64,000 nt of DNA from Rhizobium sp. C4 (GTDB lineage: Bacteria > Pseudomonadota > Alphaproteobacteria > Rhizobiales > Rhizobiaceae). The translations under genes and the position numbers were made by a program. The notes below the pieces were generated by a model. That model made no database searches. It was not told the origin of the DNA and worked only from the letters and a program-made list of their open reading frames with translations. The stretch lies in NCBI RefSeq assembly GCF_021026315.1, contig NZ_JAJNCX010000013.1, positions 78,169 to 142,168 on the forward strand, in the 5' to 3' direction. Positions 38,452 to 47,236 of the stretch are shown piece after piece (within the stretch, counting starts at the first letter, position 1; the number at the start of each line of letters is the position of its first letter).

Positions 38452-39645
38452 ATGTCCGCACCCGATCAATATATCGATGCAGAAACCGCCGCCGAGCTCC
38501 TCGGCGTCAGCCGCGCCACGCTCTATGCCTACGTGAGTCGCGGCCAGATCCATACATCCGGCTCGGATGGCGATCCGCGGCGCAGGCTCTACAGCGCCTA
38601 CGACATCGACGAGCTCAACAAGCGCAAATCCGTCGGCCGCCGCCCCCGCGCCATTGCCGAGACGACGCTCGACTGGGGCCTGCCCGTACTCGCCTCCGCG
38701 ATCTCGCTGATCGATGAAGGCCGTCTCTACTATCGCGGCCGCGACGCCATGCGCCTTTCCGAAACAGCAACGCTGGAAGACACTGCCCGGCTACTGTGGG
38801 ATTGTGGCAAAATTGATCCCTTTGCCGATCCGGCCACCGTACCCGAGCGTTTCGATCCCTATATGACAAACCTCGTCCGAGCCCTGCCCCTGACAGAACG
38901 GTGCCAGACGCTGCTGCCGATGGTTGCCGCCGGACGAACGACCGCCTGGCAGCGAAACGCCCGCGCGCTCTGGCCCGGTGCAGCCTCTCTTATCCGCGCC
39001 ATGGCCGGTGCGGCAAGCTGCGCGTCGGCCGATGGCGCGCCTGTCCACAGCCAGCTGGCGCGCGAATGGGAATGCGGCGATATCGGCGGCGATCTCATCC
39101 GCCGGGCGCTGGTCCTGCTGGCCGACCACGAACTCAACGCCTCGGCCTTCGCCGTGCGCGTCGTCGCCTCCACCGGCGCCTCTCTCGGCGCCTGCCTCAA
39201 TGCCGGCCTCTCGGCGCTGAGCGGCCCGCTCCATGGCGGCACGACCAGTCTGGTCGAACTGCTCTTCGATGACGTGCGCCAGGCTGGCAGCGCCGCAGCG
39301 GCCGTCGAAACGCGGCTGAGGCGCGGCGATGGCGTGCCCGGCTTCTCGCATCCGCTCTATCCGGAGGGCGATCCGCGCGCCGAGGCGCTTCTGCCACTGC
39401 TCCCCCGCGAAACCAGCCGCGACGACCTCATCGCCGTCATGGAGGACACCGCCGGCAAGCGCCCCAATATCGATTTCGCGCTCGTGTCGCTGCGCCGCGC
39501 GCTCGGCCTCCCGCGCGGCAGCGCACTCGCCCTCTTCGCCGTCGGCCGCTCCGTCGGCTGGATCGCCCACGCGCTCGAACAGAATGCCGAAGGCGGCCTC
39601 ATCCGCCCCCGCGCCCGCTATGCGGGACCGGCGCCGGAGGATTGA
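38452..39645 (+). CDS. Citrate synthase-like protein with N-terminal DNA-binding helix-turn-helix
   Basis: A 397-residue protein. Residues about 5-60 form an excisionase/MerR-like helix-turn-helix (YIDAETAAELLGVSRATLYA, then RRRLYSAYDIDELNKRK). The remainder is citrate synthase-like, with SGPLHGGTTSLVELL, GVPGFSHPLYPEGDPRAEAL and ALFAVGRSVGWIAHALEQN. Where the leftward paralogue has FGHRIYRVRDPRA, this protein has FSHPLYPEGDPRA, so activity may differ. The ATG at 38452 is taken; a TTG at 38425 lies inside a dyad. A metabolite-sensing regulator of the divergent gene is a reasonable inference. Confidence 0.85.
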   Translation: MSAPDQYIDAETAAELLGVSRATLYAYVSRGQIHTSGSDGDPRRRLYSAYDIDELNKRKSVGRRPRAIAETTLDWGLPVLASAISLIDEGRLYYRGRDAMRLSETATLEDTARLLWDCGKIDPFADPATVPERFDPYMTNLVRALPLTERCQTLLPMVAAGRTTAWQRNARALWPGAASLIRAMAGAASCASADGAPVHSQLAREWECGDIGGDLIRRALVLLADHELNASAFAVRVVASTGASLGACLNAGLSALSGPLHGGTTSLVELLFDDVRQAGSAAAAVETRLRRGDGVPGFSHPLYPEGDPRAEALLPLLPRETSRDDLIAVMEDTAGKRPNIDFALVSLRRALGLPRGSALALFAVGRSVGWIAHALEQNAEGGLIRPRARYAGPAPED

Positions 39646-39692
39646 AATACGGTTGAAACCGGAAAACCCTCACAACGGAACAGACATTGTTC

Positions 39693-40142
39693 ATGAAGAA
39701 AAAGAGCTTGGCCAGATCCGCGTCTTATGTGCTGCTGACGCTTGCTTTGCTGCCGCTTGCAGCTTGGGCTTATCTGTTTGTGGACGCTGTTGTCCGATCG
39801 TATCATGGCCCTTTCCGAGACATTCCCCACGGACTAACGGGCGGCGAGCTGAGCGACGCTGTATCGGCAACCGATGCAATGATTAAGAGCTCAGGCGGTA
39901 GTGCCCATCTCGCGACGGAACGGTTGCAGGAAGCCGGTTACACATGCGCGCCCATCAATGATCAATTCCTGCACCACCTTGAAGCCAGCAAGAAACCCGA
40001 CCAAAGCGGCTTCGCTTCCGGAATGGACTGCCGATACAAGCTGGACCTCTTCCGAAGTGAAATTATATCCTGGATCGTTGCGGACACTCAAGGCAACATT
40101 GTTCACGACGAAACAAGAGTGAATATTCCTTGGGCATTTTAA
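39693..40142 (+). CDS. Membrane-anchored hypothetical protein
   Basis: A 149-residue protein starting MKKKSLARSASYVLLTLA, with one N-terminal hydrophobic helix and a periplasmic domain holding two cysteines (AGYTCAPINDQF and GMDCRYKLDLF) likely to pair. It is less GC-rich than its neighbours, with more A/T third bases. No family is recognised. It lies 47 bases after the citrate synthase-like gene on the same strand but looks like an accessory gene. Confidence 0.5.
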   Translation: MKKKSLARSASYVLLTLALLPLAAWAYLFVDAVVRSYHGPFRDIPHGLTGGELSDAVSATDAMIKSSGGSAHLATERLQEAGYTCAPINDQFLHHLEASKKPDQSGFASGMDCRYKLDLFRSEIISWIVADTQGNIVHDETRVNIPWAF

Positions 40143-40319
40143 GTCGGCTCAAGAAACGAAGCATCTGGGGTTAGACGCACTCGTCGCAAACCCGGGGCCG
40201 GGACGCCGTCAGTCAGTCATAACCTTGATCGGCCGGCAGCAGCGCCGCACCACAACAATTGAACCGCCGCTTCGCGCAACCTATATCTTCATCATGATCC
40301 CGCCGACCCGCGAGCCCGC

Positions 40320-41789
40320 ATGACGCCTTCCCTGACATCGCTGACGGATGACATGCTGATTGCGGCGGAGAACCTCGCCGATCTCGGCAAGGGCCTCGTC
40401 AATCCATCGCTCCGACTCGGCGTCACCGGCCTTTCCCGCTCCGGCAAGACGGTGTTCATCACTGCGCTGGTGCATAATCTCGTCCATGGCGGTCGCCTGC
40501 CGCTGGTGCGCGCGCTGCATCAGGGCCGGGTCTCCTCCGTCCATCTCGATCCGCAGCCGGACGATGCCGTGCCGCGCTTTCAATATGAGGACCATGTCCG
40601 CGACATGGTGGAAAAGCGCATCTGGCCGGATAGCACCCGCTCCATCTCCGAACTGCGCCTGACCATCCATTATGAAAGCGCCAGCGGCTGGAACCGTTTC
40701 TTCCGCCCCGGCACGCTGAATGTCGATATCGTCGACTATCCCGGCGAATGGCTGCTCGACCTGCCGCTCCTGACGCAGGATTATGCGGAATTCTCGAAGA
40801 ATGCGCTCACCCTTTCGCGCTCCGAAATCCGTGGCCCGCTGGCGCGCGAATGGCTGGGGCTGGCCGAACGCATCGACCCCGCCTCGCCCGCCGACGAACT
40901 CGTCGTGCGCGACATGGCGCAGGCCTACGCGGCCTATCTGAGGGCCTGCAAATCGGATGAGCGCTCGCTTTCCATGCTGCCGCCCGGCCGTTTCCTCATG
41001 CCCGGCGATCTCGAAGGCTCGCCGGCGCTGACCTTCGCCCCGCTTGTCCGCCTCACCGACGGTCCCGGACCGAAAGGCTCCTATCAGGCTATGATGGAGC
41101 GGCGCTTCGAGGCCTATAAAGCCATCGTCGTGCGCCCCTTCTTCCGCGATCACTTCGCCCGTCTCGACCGCCAGATCGTGCTGGTCGACACGCTTCAGGC
41201 CGTCAATCGCGGACCGGAAGCCTTGAAGGATCTGGAACATGCGCTCGGCGACGTGCTCTCCTGCTTCCGCGCTGGCAAGGGCAATATCCTGTCCTCGATC
41301 CTCACGCGCCGCATCGACAAGGTGCTGATCGCCGCCACCAAGGCCGATCATCTGCATCACGAAAGCCACGACCGGCTGGAACTCCTGACCCGCCGCCTCG
41401 TCTCCGGCGCGCTCACCCGCATCGGAGTGTCGGGCGCCGGCATAGAAACCGTGGCGCTCGCCTCGGTGCGGGCCACCCGCGAGGCCACCGTCAAACATGC
41501 CGGCGAAGACCTGCCCGTGATCAGCGGCACGCCGATCGATGGCGAAATCATCGATGGCGAGCGCTTCGATGGCAAGCGCCGCACCGCCGTCTTCCCCGGC
41601 GACCTGCCGAAGGATCCGGAAACCCTGTTCGACAGCGCCGGCCATGCCTCCTTGCTGAAACCCGGCGATTTCACAGCCGTCCGCTTTCGCCCGCCGGAAC
41701 TGGGCTCGGCGGCGGGGCTCGAATTGACGCTGCCCCATATCCGGCTCGACCGCGCCATCGAATTTCTGATCGGAGACCGGCTGGCATGA
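40320..41789 (+). CDS. ycjX: YcjX family P-loop GTPase-like protein
   Basis: A 489-residue cytoplasmic protein with the YcjX signature: the Walker A loop GVTGLSRSGKTVFITALVHN, followed by DIVDYPGEWLLDLPLL (G3-like, with DYPG) and a later VLIAATKADHLHHE (G4-like TKAD). YcjX proteins bind GTP, and in enterobacteria the gene is with the phage-shock region; the cellular role is poorly known. The next gene, a YcjF homologue, overlaps by four bases, keeping the ycjX-ycjF pairing seen widely in proteobacteria. Confidence 0.92.
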   Translation: MTPSLTSLTDDMLIAAENLADLGKGLVNPSLRLGVTGLSRSGKTVFITALVHNLVHGGRLPLVRALHQGRVSSVHLDPQPDDAVPRFQYEDHVRDMVEKRIWPDSTRSISELRLTIHYESASGWNRFFRPGTLNVDIVDYPGEWLLDLPLLTQDYAEFSKNALTLSRSEIRGPLAREWLGLAERIDPASPADELVVRDMAQAYAAYLRACKSDERSLSMLPPGRFLMPGDLEGSPALTFAPLVRLTDGPGPKGSYQAMMERRFEAYKAIVVRPFFRDHFARLDRQIVLVDTLQAVNRGPEALKDLEHALGDVLSCFRAGKGNILSSILTRRIDKVLIAATKADHLHHESHDRLELLTRRLVSGALTRIGVSGAGIETVALASVRATREATVKHAGEDLPVISGTPIDGEIIDGERFDGKRRTAVFPGDLPKDPETLFDSAGHASLLKPGDFTAVRFRPPELGSAAGLELTLPHIRLDRAIEFLIGDRLA

Positions 41790-42832
41790 GCGAAGACACG
41801 CCCCGCAAACCCATGAAATTCTCCGCAGCCCCCGAAACAACGGCCGACCCCCCGTCGCGACGCCCCGCCTGGTTCGACAACGGCGTTATCGAAACGCCGC
41901 TGGAGGAGGACATCTTCGAAGCAGAAGGCATCGAGGCGGAACGGCGCATCGCCGAAACCGGCACGCTGAAGCCCGCCCGCCGCTTCCCCTTCTTCAAGAT
42001 CTTCTCAGGCGCGCTCGGCGTGCTGGTCTCGATGGGCATCGGCCTCTGGATCGACAACCTCGTCAACAATCTGTTCGGTCGCGAGGACTGGCTCGGCTAT
42101 GTCGCGCTCGCCACTGTCGCCGTTCTGGTCCTCTCGGCCATCGGCTTCGTCACACGCGAACTCTATGGCCTGAAGAGCCTGACCAACATCCAGACGCTGA
42201 AACAGGAGGCGCGCGACGCCGCCCGTTCGAAGAGCCGCGACGAGGCCGCCAAAACCGTCAAGGCGCTCTCCGCACATCTCGCCCACCGCCCGGAAACCGC
42301 GCGTGGCCGAAAGGCGCTGGAGGATCACGCCCGCGAGATCATCGACAATCCCGGCATGATGGCGCTGGCCGAAAGCGAGCTGCTGTCTCCGCTCGACGAA
42401 GAGGCGCGCCGCATGATTGCCAATGCCGCACGCCGCGTTTCCGTAGTGACGGCCGTTAGTCCGCGCGCCTTGGTCGATATCGGCTACGTGCTTTTCGAAG
42501 CCGCCCGCCTCATCCGCATGCTCGCCTTCCTCTATGGCGGCCGGCCCGGCTTTTTCGGCCTCATCCGCCTGCTGCGCGAAACCGTGGCACATCTGGCGGT
42601 CACGGGCGCGATTGCCGTGGGTGACGATGCCATTCAACAGGTGCTCGGCCATGGCCTCGCCTCCAAGGTTTCCGCCCGTCTCGGCGAAGGCGTGGCGAAC
42701 GGTTTGATGACGGCGCGCATCGGCATTGCGGCCATGGATTTGTGCCGTCCGATGGATTTTGCCGAAATCCGTCGCCCAAAGGTCACAGACTTTCTGAATG
42801 TCCTGAAAGACGCATCGAAAACCGCTCGCTGA
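41786..42832 (+). CDS. ycjF: YcjF/DUF697 family inner-membrane protein
   Basis: A 348-residue protein of the YcjF family (TIGR01620). A hydrophilic N-terminus of about 70 residues precedes two membrane helices (SGALGVLVSMGIGLWIDNLV and YVALATVAVLVLSAIGFV). A cytoplasmic region follows, then the DUF697-like end with FLYGGRPGFFGLIRLLRETV, and EGVANGLMTARIGIAAMDLC at the C-terminus. The ATGA overlap with ycjX indicates coupled translation. The pair may form a membrane-GTPase unit in envelope stress, but this is not established. Confidence 0.9.
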   Translation: MSEDTPRKPMKFSAAPETTADPPSRRPAWFDNGVIETPLEEDIFEAEGIEAERRIAETGTLKPARRFPFFKIFSGALGVLVSMGIGLWIDNLVNNLFGREDWLGYVALATVAVLVLSAIGFVTRELYGLKSLTNIQTLKQEARDAARSKSRDEAAKTVKALSAHLAHRPETARGRKALEDHAREIIDNPGMMALAESELLSPLDEEARRMIANAARRVSVVTAVSPRALVDIGYVLFEAARLIRMLAFLYGGRPGFFGLIRLLRETVAHLAVTGAIAVGDDAIQQVLGHGLASKVSARLGEGVANGLMTARIGIAAMDLCRPMDFAEIRRPKVTDFLNVLKDASKTAR

Positions 42833-43027
42833 CGTTGGACAAGCGCGATTTTTTGAGTTACCGCCTCAAATCAGGAAGTGTTTCGAGTGCTTCGTTTATT
42901 GTCCACGGGGATGTGGACAATGCTTCAGGAAACGGTCCCTGGACAGGTGTTTTTCATAGTCCATTAACCATTCCGCGCGAGACTTCGAGACAAGTTCCGG
43001 TGCCTGTCCCCCGTTCAAGGAAGTCCG

Positions 43028-43555
43028 ATGTCCGTCAAGCTTTCCATTGCCGCAGCCGTTCTCGCGTTTGCCGCTGTTTCGCCGCTCGCAGCCCAGGCTG
43101 GCGACCGCGAATTCTTTGACAGCACCGCAGGCATCTGGCAGGGCCCGGGCGAAATCGTCGCCGGCAAGTACAAGGGCACGAAATTCACCTGCGATCTCAA
43201 GGGTGAGTCGAAGTCTTCCGGAGCAGGCCTCAAGCTCGATGGCTCCTGCCGCGTCGGCGTCTTCGCCCAGCCGATGTCCGCCACGATCGAGCGTAACGGC
43301 GAAAGCTACAAGGGCTCGTTCCTTGACGGTTCCGACGGCAAGGGTCTCGACATCGTTTCGGGTGCCGTCGTCGGCAACCGCGTCATCGTCGGCATCAATC
43401 GCAAGAACCTGAACGGCGCGATGATCGCGCGCCTCAAGGACAAGAACACGCTGAACGTCACCATCTCCGTGCGCGTCAACGACAGCCTCGTTCCGGTCAT
43501 CGGCATGACGCTCGACCGCAAGATGGACCAGGCCTCGGTCGGCTCGATCAAGTAA
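43028..43555 (+). CDS. Exported hypothetical protein
   Basis: A 175-residue secreted protein. The signal peptide (LSIAAAVLAFAAVSPLAAQA, cleaved before GDREFF) precedes a beta-rich domain with two cysteines (FTCDLKGES and GSCRVGVF) that probably form a disulfide. Small exported proteins of this pattern are common in rhizobia without a known role. It has its own spacing on both sides (195 bases upstream; convergent with the next pair). Confidence 0.7.
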   Translation: MSVKLSIAAAVLAFAAVSPLAAQAGDREFFDSTAGIWQGPGEIVAGKYKGTKFTCDLKGESKSSGAGLKLDGSCRVGVFAQPMSATIERNGESYKGSFLDGSDGKGLDIVSGAVVGNRVIVGINRKNLNGAMIARLKDKNTLNVTISVRVNDSLVPVIGMTLDRKMDQASVGSIK

Positions 43556-43586
43556 GCCGACTGAAATCCGGGACGCGCGCGCAGGC

Positions 43587-44036
43587 TCAGCCTGCATCCA
43601 CTCCGGCATAGCGGTCCGATACCCAGCCTGACCTGCAGGGTCCGAGATAGGGTCCTTCATAGGAAGGATCCGGTATTTCGCACATGGTATCAAATTCACC
43701 TTTGAAGGTCTCGTCGGCCGGATAAACCACGCCGATAAATCCATTCTTCCTGGCCTCGGTGTCGCCTGAATAGATGATGACCGAGCGGCCATTTTTCAGC
43801 CGGTCCAGTTCCCGCGCCTTTACGGAGGGCGCGGCACGCACCGATAGAAACCCGTCTCCGCCTTTCTTCAATCCTTGAACCGAGCCGTAGGACGCGGCTG
43901 GGTAAATCTTGCCGGCGACGATAAAGGGGTGGATCGTCATCGCGCGCGGCGTGACTTCATCTGCCAGGGCGCTGCAGGAGACGGTGACGACGAGGAGCGG
44001 GACAGCCTGCCTCAAATGTAAAATCTTGGGTCTCAT
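43587..44036 (-). CDS. Exported SH3-like protein, copy B
   Basis: A 149-residue exported protein with the signal peptide QAVPLLVVTVSCSALA. The core GGDGFLSVRAAPSVKARELD is typical of bacterial SH3-type folds that bind cell-wall peptides. The C-terminus GPYLGPCRSGWVSDRY contains a cysteine paired with the one in DTMCEIPD. It is a close paralogue of the next upstream gene, 12 bases away, so this is a tandem duplication in one operon. The ligand is unknown. Confidence 0.7.
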   Translation of the reverse strand: MRPKILHLRQAVPLLVVTVSCSALADEVTPRAMTIHPFIVAGKIYPAASYGSVQGLKKGGDGFLSVRAAPSVKARELDRLKNGRSVIIYSGDTEARKNGFIGVVYPADETFKGEFDTMCEIPDPSYEGPYLGPCRSGWVSDRYAGVDAG

Positions 44037-44048
44037 AGCGTGCGCCTT

Positions 44049-44501
44049 TCAATCCGCCAGAACCTGCACGAAGCGCTGCGCGACCCACCCTGACTTGCAC
44101 GGTCCCTTGTAGGGTCCTTTGTCATAGGGCGGCGTTTCCCGCAGCCCGCACGTTTCGGTCAACGGCTTCTCGGACTTGTCGTCCAGATTATAGATCACCC
44201 CGACAAAGCCGGCTTCCGTTCCGCGTTTTATCCGATCTGTGGCAATCACATACGCTCCCTGCGTGAGACGCCCTATTTCGTCCGCCTTGACAGACGGAGC
44301 CGCCCGCACCGAGACGAAGCCATCTCCACCCTTCTTCAATCCCACGATCTGCGACACAGCCCCACCCGGAAAGATCTCTTCTCCATCGAGAACGATCGGT
44401 GTGACCGTGACGCTCTCGGGCGCAACCTGACCGGCCTGCAACGGCGCGGCGATGAGCAATCCCAGCAGACCGACAGAAATTGCAGCAGGTACTCTCATCA
44501 T
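44049..44501 (-). CDS. Exported SH3-like protein, copy A
   Basis: A 150-residue exported protein with the signal peptide ISVGLLGLLIAAPLQAG. It shares with copy B the core KKGGDGFVSVRAAPSVKADE and the end KGPYKGPCKSGWVAQRF; its N-terminal half is more diverged. A cysteine pair (TETCGLRE, GPCKSG) is conserved between copies. It sits between copy B and the OmpA-like gene, 7 bases after the latter's stop. The three genes form a leftward envelope operon. Confidence 0.7.
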   Translation of the reverse strand: MMRVPAAISVGLLGLLIAAPLQAGQVAPESVTVTPIVLDGEEIFPGGAVSQIVGLKKGGDGFVSVRAAPSVKADEIGRLTQGAYVIATDRIKRGTEAGFVGVIYNLDDKSEKPLTETCGLRETPPYDKGPYKGPCKSGWVAQRFVQVLAD

Positions 44502-44508
44502 CCCGCCC

Positions 44509-45477
44509 TCAACGCTTCACAAGTTCGACGCGACGGTTCTTGGCGCGGCCCGCATCGTCATCATTGGAGGCGATCGGCGCGGACATGCCGGCACCGAAGG
44601 GCGTCAGCCGGGAAGCCGAAATGCCGTAATGCTGGGCGAGATCGGCCGCAACAGCCTGCGCGCGCCGCTTCGACAGATCGACATTGTAGTCGAAACCGCC
44701 CTTGCCGTCGGTATGGCCGGTGACGACCAGCGCGACTTCGCTATTGGCCTTCAGGAACTTGGCGATCTCGTCCAGCGTCGGCCGCGATTCCGGCTTGATG
44801 TCGGCCTTGTCGAAATCGAACTGGATGCCATAGAGCGCCACATGGCCGCTGGCCGAAATCGACTTTGCCATGGCCCCCGCATCGACAAAGGCAATCTGCC
44901 CGCTCTGCATCGGCTTCACGTCGGCAACAATGACATGCACCAGGGGCCCGGTCTTGTTGTCGCCGAGAAAGACGGCGGCGTAGGTATCGCCTTCGGGCTT
45001 TGACGCCTTGGCGAGCAGATAGCGCACGCCATCGCCATAGCGATAGTTGATCTGCCCGTCACCCGCCGCAAAGCTCATGCGGTAGGGGCTGGATTTGTCC
45101 TTCACGCAGGTGTCGTTTGCGCAGGAAAAGACGGTCTCGAAGCCCTTGGACTTCAGCGACTCCTCATAATTGTGGATGATCTCCAGCGAAGAGCGATCCT
45201 TCGGCGCGTTGTAGCGGATGTCGGTAATCTTGCCCTCGACCTTGATGCTGTTGCCATCCGTGAAGGCCTCGCCATCGGTCTTGAAATCGACCGGCGCGAT
45301 GATGAAGCGGTGTTCGTTGAATGCCTCGCTCTTGTAGTCGATGATCTCCGAGCCCGTGTAGCGCCCGACCAGCGGATGATCCTTCGAGCCTGCGACATCC
45401 TTGGCGGCAGCCCCGCCGGCGAGAAGTCCCGCGCAGACCAGCGCGGCAGTCGTTGTGATGAAAGTCGAGCGGTTCAT
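44509..45477 (-). CDS. OmpA-family outer-membrane/peptidoglycan-binding protein with DUF4892-like domain
   Basis: A 322-residue exported protein. After the signal peptide (FITTTAALVCAGLLAGGAA) come a DUF4892-like domain (about 25-195, FKTDGEAFTDGNSIKVEGKI) and an OmpA C-terminal domain (about 210-322). The latter carries YGIQFDFDKADIKPESRPTL, VVTGHTDGKGGFDYN and LSKRRAQAVAADLAQHYGIS, the diaminopimelate-binding signature. The ATG at 45477 follows GGGAG at nine bases. It probably links the outer membrane to peptidoglycan. It is first in an operon with the two SH3-like genes. Confidence 0.88.
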   Translation of the reverse strand: MNRSTFITTTAALVCAGLLAGGAAAKDVAGSKDHPLVGRYTGSEIIDYKSEAFNEHRFIIAPVDFKTDGEAFTDGNSIKVEGKITDIRYNAPKDRSSLEIIHNYEESLKSKGFETVFSCANDTCVKDKSSPYRMSFAAGDGQINYRYGDGVRYLLAKASKPEGDTYAAVFLGDNKTGPLVHVIVADVKPMQSGQIAFVDAGAMAKSISASGHVALYGIQFDFDKADIKPESRPTLDEIAKFLKANSEVALVVTGHTDGKGGFDYNVDLSKRRAQAVAADLAQHYGISASRLTPFGAGMSAPIASNDDDAGRAKNRRVELVKR

Positions 45478-45675
45478 GGACGGAAACTCCCTCAATTAAG
45501 TGATCTGGTCAGTGTTCTGGCCGCGTGGCCATCTCTGTCACAGTCTAGGACGTGCGACGGCGGCAATAAATTCGCCCGCATCCTCTTCCGAGACGTAACA
45601 AGAGGCCAAGGCTTGCAATATTCCCCGGACGGGGAATAATTGACCTGTCTCGCCGTGTTGAAGACAGGGGGCAAT

Positions 45676-46734
45676 ATGAGCGGACGTCTGGGTTCCAAGC
45701 GGCAATGGACCGAGCTCGATCTCGTCGCCTCGACGGGGGTCGGCATGGAGCCGATCGCCTCCGATCTCTGCCGGATACTCCGCCATCTCGTGAATGCCGA
45801 TGCCGGCGCCATCTTCTGGATGGGCGACAACGGCCTGCCCTCCGGCTTCTTCCACGAGGATTCCGACGCGTCCGTCCGCGACCTCTTCGCCAATGCCTAT
45901 GAGGAGCTGTTCATCGGCGACTGGGAGGTCAACGTCGCCTCGCTGATTGCGCGGACGGATTTCGATTGCGGCCATCTCATCGCGCCGCCAAGCCAATACT
46001 GGAAATCCAACACCTACAACCTGCTGGTCCGCGCCAGCGGGCATCACCACACGATCGATCTGCGGGTCGATGAAGGCGGACGCGCCCGCGCCGTCGTGCT
46101 TCTTTTCCGATCCGCGCGGCGTTCCGCCTTCGACGAGGACGACCGCGACCGCCTGCGGCTGGCGCTGCCGGCGCTGAGACGCGCCCTGCACACGCCCTCC
46201 GACGCGACGCGCTGGATGGCCAAGGGCGCGCCGGCCTATGTGATTGTCGATGGAACCGGAAGCACCCTGCTCTTTGCGTCGGAAACGGCGGCAAGCTCCC
46301 TTCAGAAGGGCAATCTGGTCGCCCAGGGTGTGCCGCAGACGGGACGGCTGGTGTCTCCGCCGGCCTTCGCAGGCACGCTCTGCCGGCGGCTGGCAAACGA
46401 GCTGCGTCCGGGCCTCCGCCTGCCTGTCCCCGAAGGACGTCTCAATGTCTCGGCCGAGCGGCTGGAGCGCGCCGGGGCCGAAAGCGCCGTGCTGCTGACG
46501 ATCCAGCATGAAGAGCCGGACCGGATTGCCGTCGTCCGCCGCGTGCTGGCGCTCGACATTTCGCCGCGCCAGAAATCCCTGGTGCTCGCCGCCGCCTCCG
46601 GCGCATCCCGCATGGAAGCCGCCGCCCAGACCAACACCAGCGCCGAAGCAATGAAGAAACACCTTGCAACGATCTACGAGGCGACCGGCGCAAGATCGTG
46701 GACAGACCTCTCCCGCGCCTTCGCGCCGGGTTGA
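45676..46734 (+). CDS. LuxR-type helix-turn-helix transcriptional regulator
   Basis: A 352-residue regulator. The C-terminal domain (about 285-350: LDISPRQKSLVLAAASGAS, then TNTSAEAMKKHLATIYEATG) is a LuxR/NarL helix-turn-helix. The N-terminal region (about 10-170) looks like a sensory domain without a receiver aspartate or autoinducer signature I recognise. GGGGGC lies directly before the ATG at 45676. It is divergent from the OmpA/SH3 operon, with 198 bases between, so that operon is the natural candidate target. Confidence 0.8.
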   Translation: MSGRLGSKRQWTELDLVASTGVGMEPIASDLCRILRHLVNADAGAIFWMGDNGLPSGFFHEDSDASVRDLFANAYEELFIGDWEVNVASLIARTDFDCGHLIAPPSQYWKSNTYNLLVRASGHHHTIDLRVDEGGRARAVVLLFRSARRSAFDEDDRDRLRLALPALRRALHTPSDATRWMAKGAPAYVIVDGTGSTLLFASETAASSLQKGNLVAQGVPQTGRLVSPPAFAGTLCRRLANELRPGLRLPVPEGRLNVSAERLERAGAESAVLLTIQHEEPDRIAVVRRVLALDISPRQKSLVLAAASGASRMEAAAQTNTSAEAMKKHLATIYEATGARSWTDLSRAFAPG

Positions 46735-46737
46735 GGT

Positions 46738-47091
46738 TCAGCCTCGCGCCATGCCCTTGGCCGTCAGCTCGGCGAGGTAATCCGCAAACAGTGCATCGCC
46801 CTCTTCGCCCAGCTGGCGCAGATAGACCCAGGTATAGATGCCACTGTCATGCATGTCGTCGAAACCGATGCGCACCGCATAATTGCCCGACGGCTGCACG
46901 CTGATGATCTCGACATTGCGCTTGCCCGGCACCGTCACCTTCTGCCCCGGCCCGTGACCCTGCACTTCCGCCGAGGGAGACAGGACACGCAGCATTTCGG
47001 CGGCCAGCGGAAACACCTTCCCGTCATCGAATGTCACCGTCATTGTGCGGCGATCCTTGGAAACCTTGATGGCGGTCGGACGGGGGCTCAT
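46738..47091 (-). CDS. DUF971 domain protein
   Basis: A 117-residue cytoplasmic protein of the DUF971 family, the domain also found at the N-terminus of gamma-butyrobetaine hydroxylase. It shows FDDGKVFPLAAEMLRVLSPS and GFDDMHDSGIYTWVYLRQLG. In many proteobacteria stand-alone DUF971 proteins are linked with iron-sulfur carrier genes. Here the neighbours are a LuxR-type regulator and the divergent moaA, itself an iron-sulfur enzyme. The start at 47091 is chosen over the open frame to 47250 because the family sequence begins there. Confidence 0.85.
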   Translation of the reverse strand: MSPRPTAIKVSKDRRTMTVTFDDGKVFPLAAEMLRVLSPSAEVQGHGPGQKVTVPGKRNVEIISVQPSGNYAVRIGFDDMHDSGIYTWVYLRQLGEEGDALFADYLAELTAKGMARG

Positions 47092-47236
47092 GGCATTGCT
47101 TTCAAAAATTTGATTGGCGCGTGTTCTGCCCCATATAATAGACAGAGGGTGCAGCGCAAAGCACCGTTTCTGCGACACGCGAACGACTTGACCCGAAGCA
47201 ATCCCGTCGTCACATTGAGGACGGAGGAGTAAGACG

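Noticed and set aside
37244..39645. Assignment of the citrate synthase paralogues to the propionate (prpC) pathway
   Set aside because: No prpB, prpD or prpE genes lie nearby and the motifs do not separate citrate from methylcitrate synthases.
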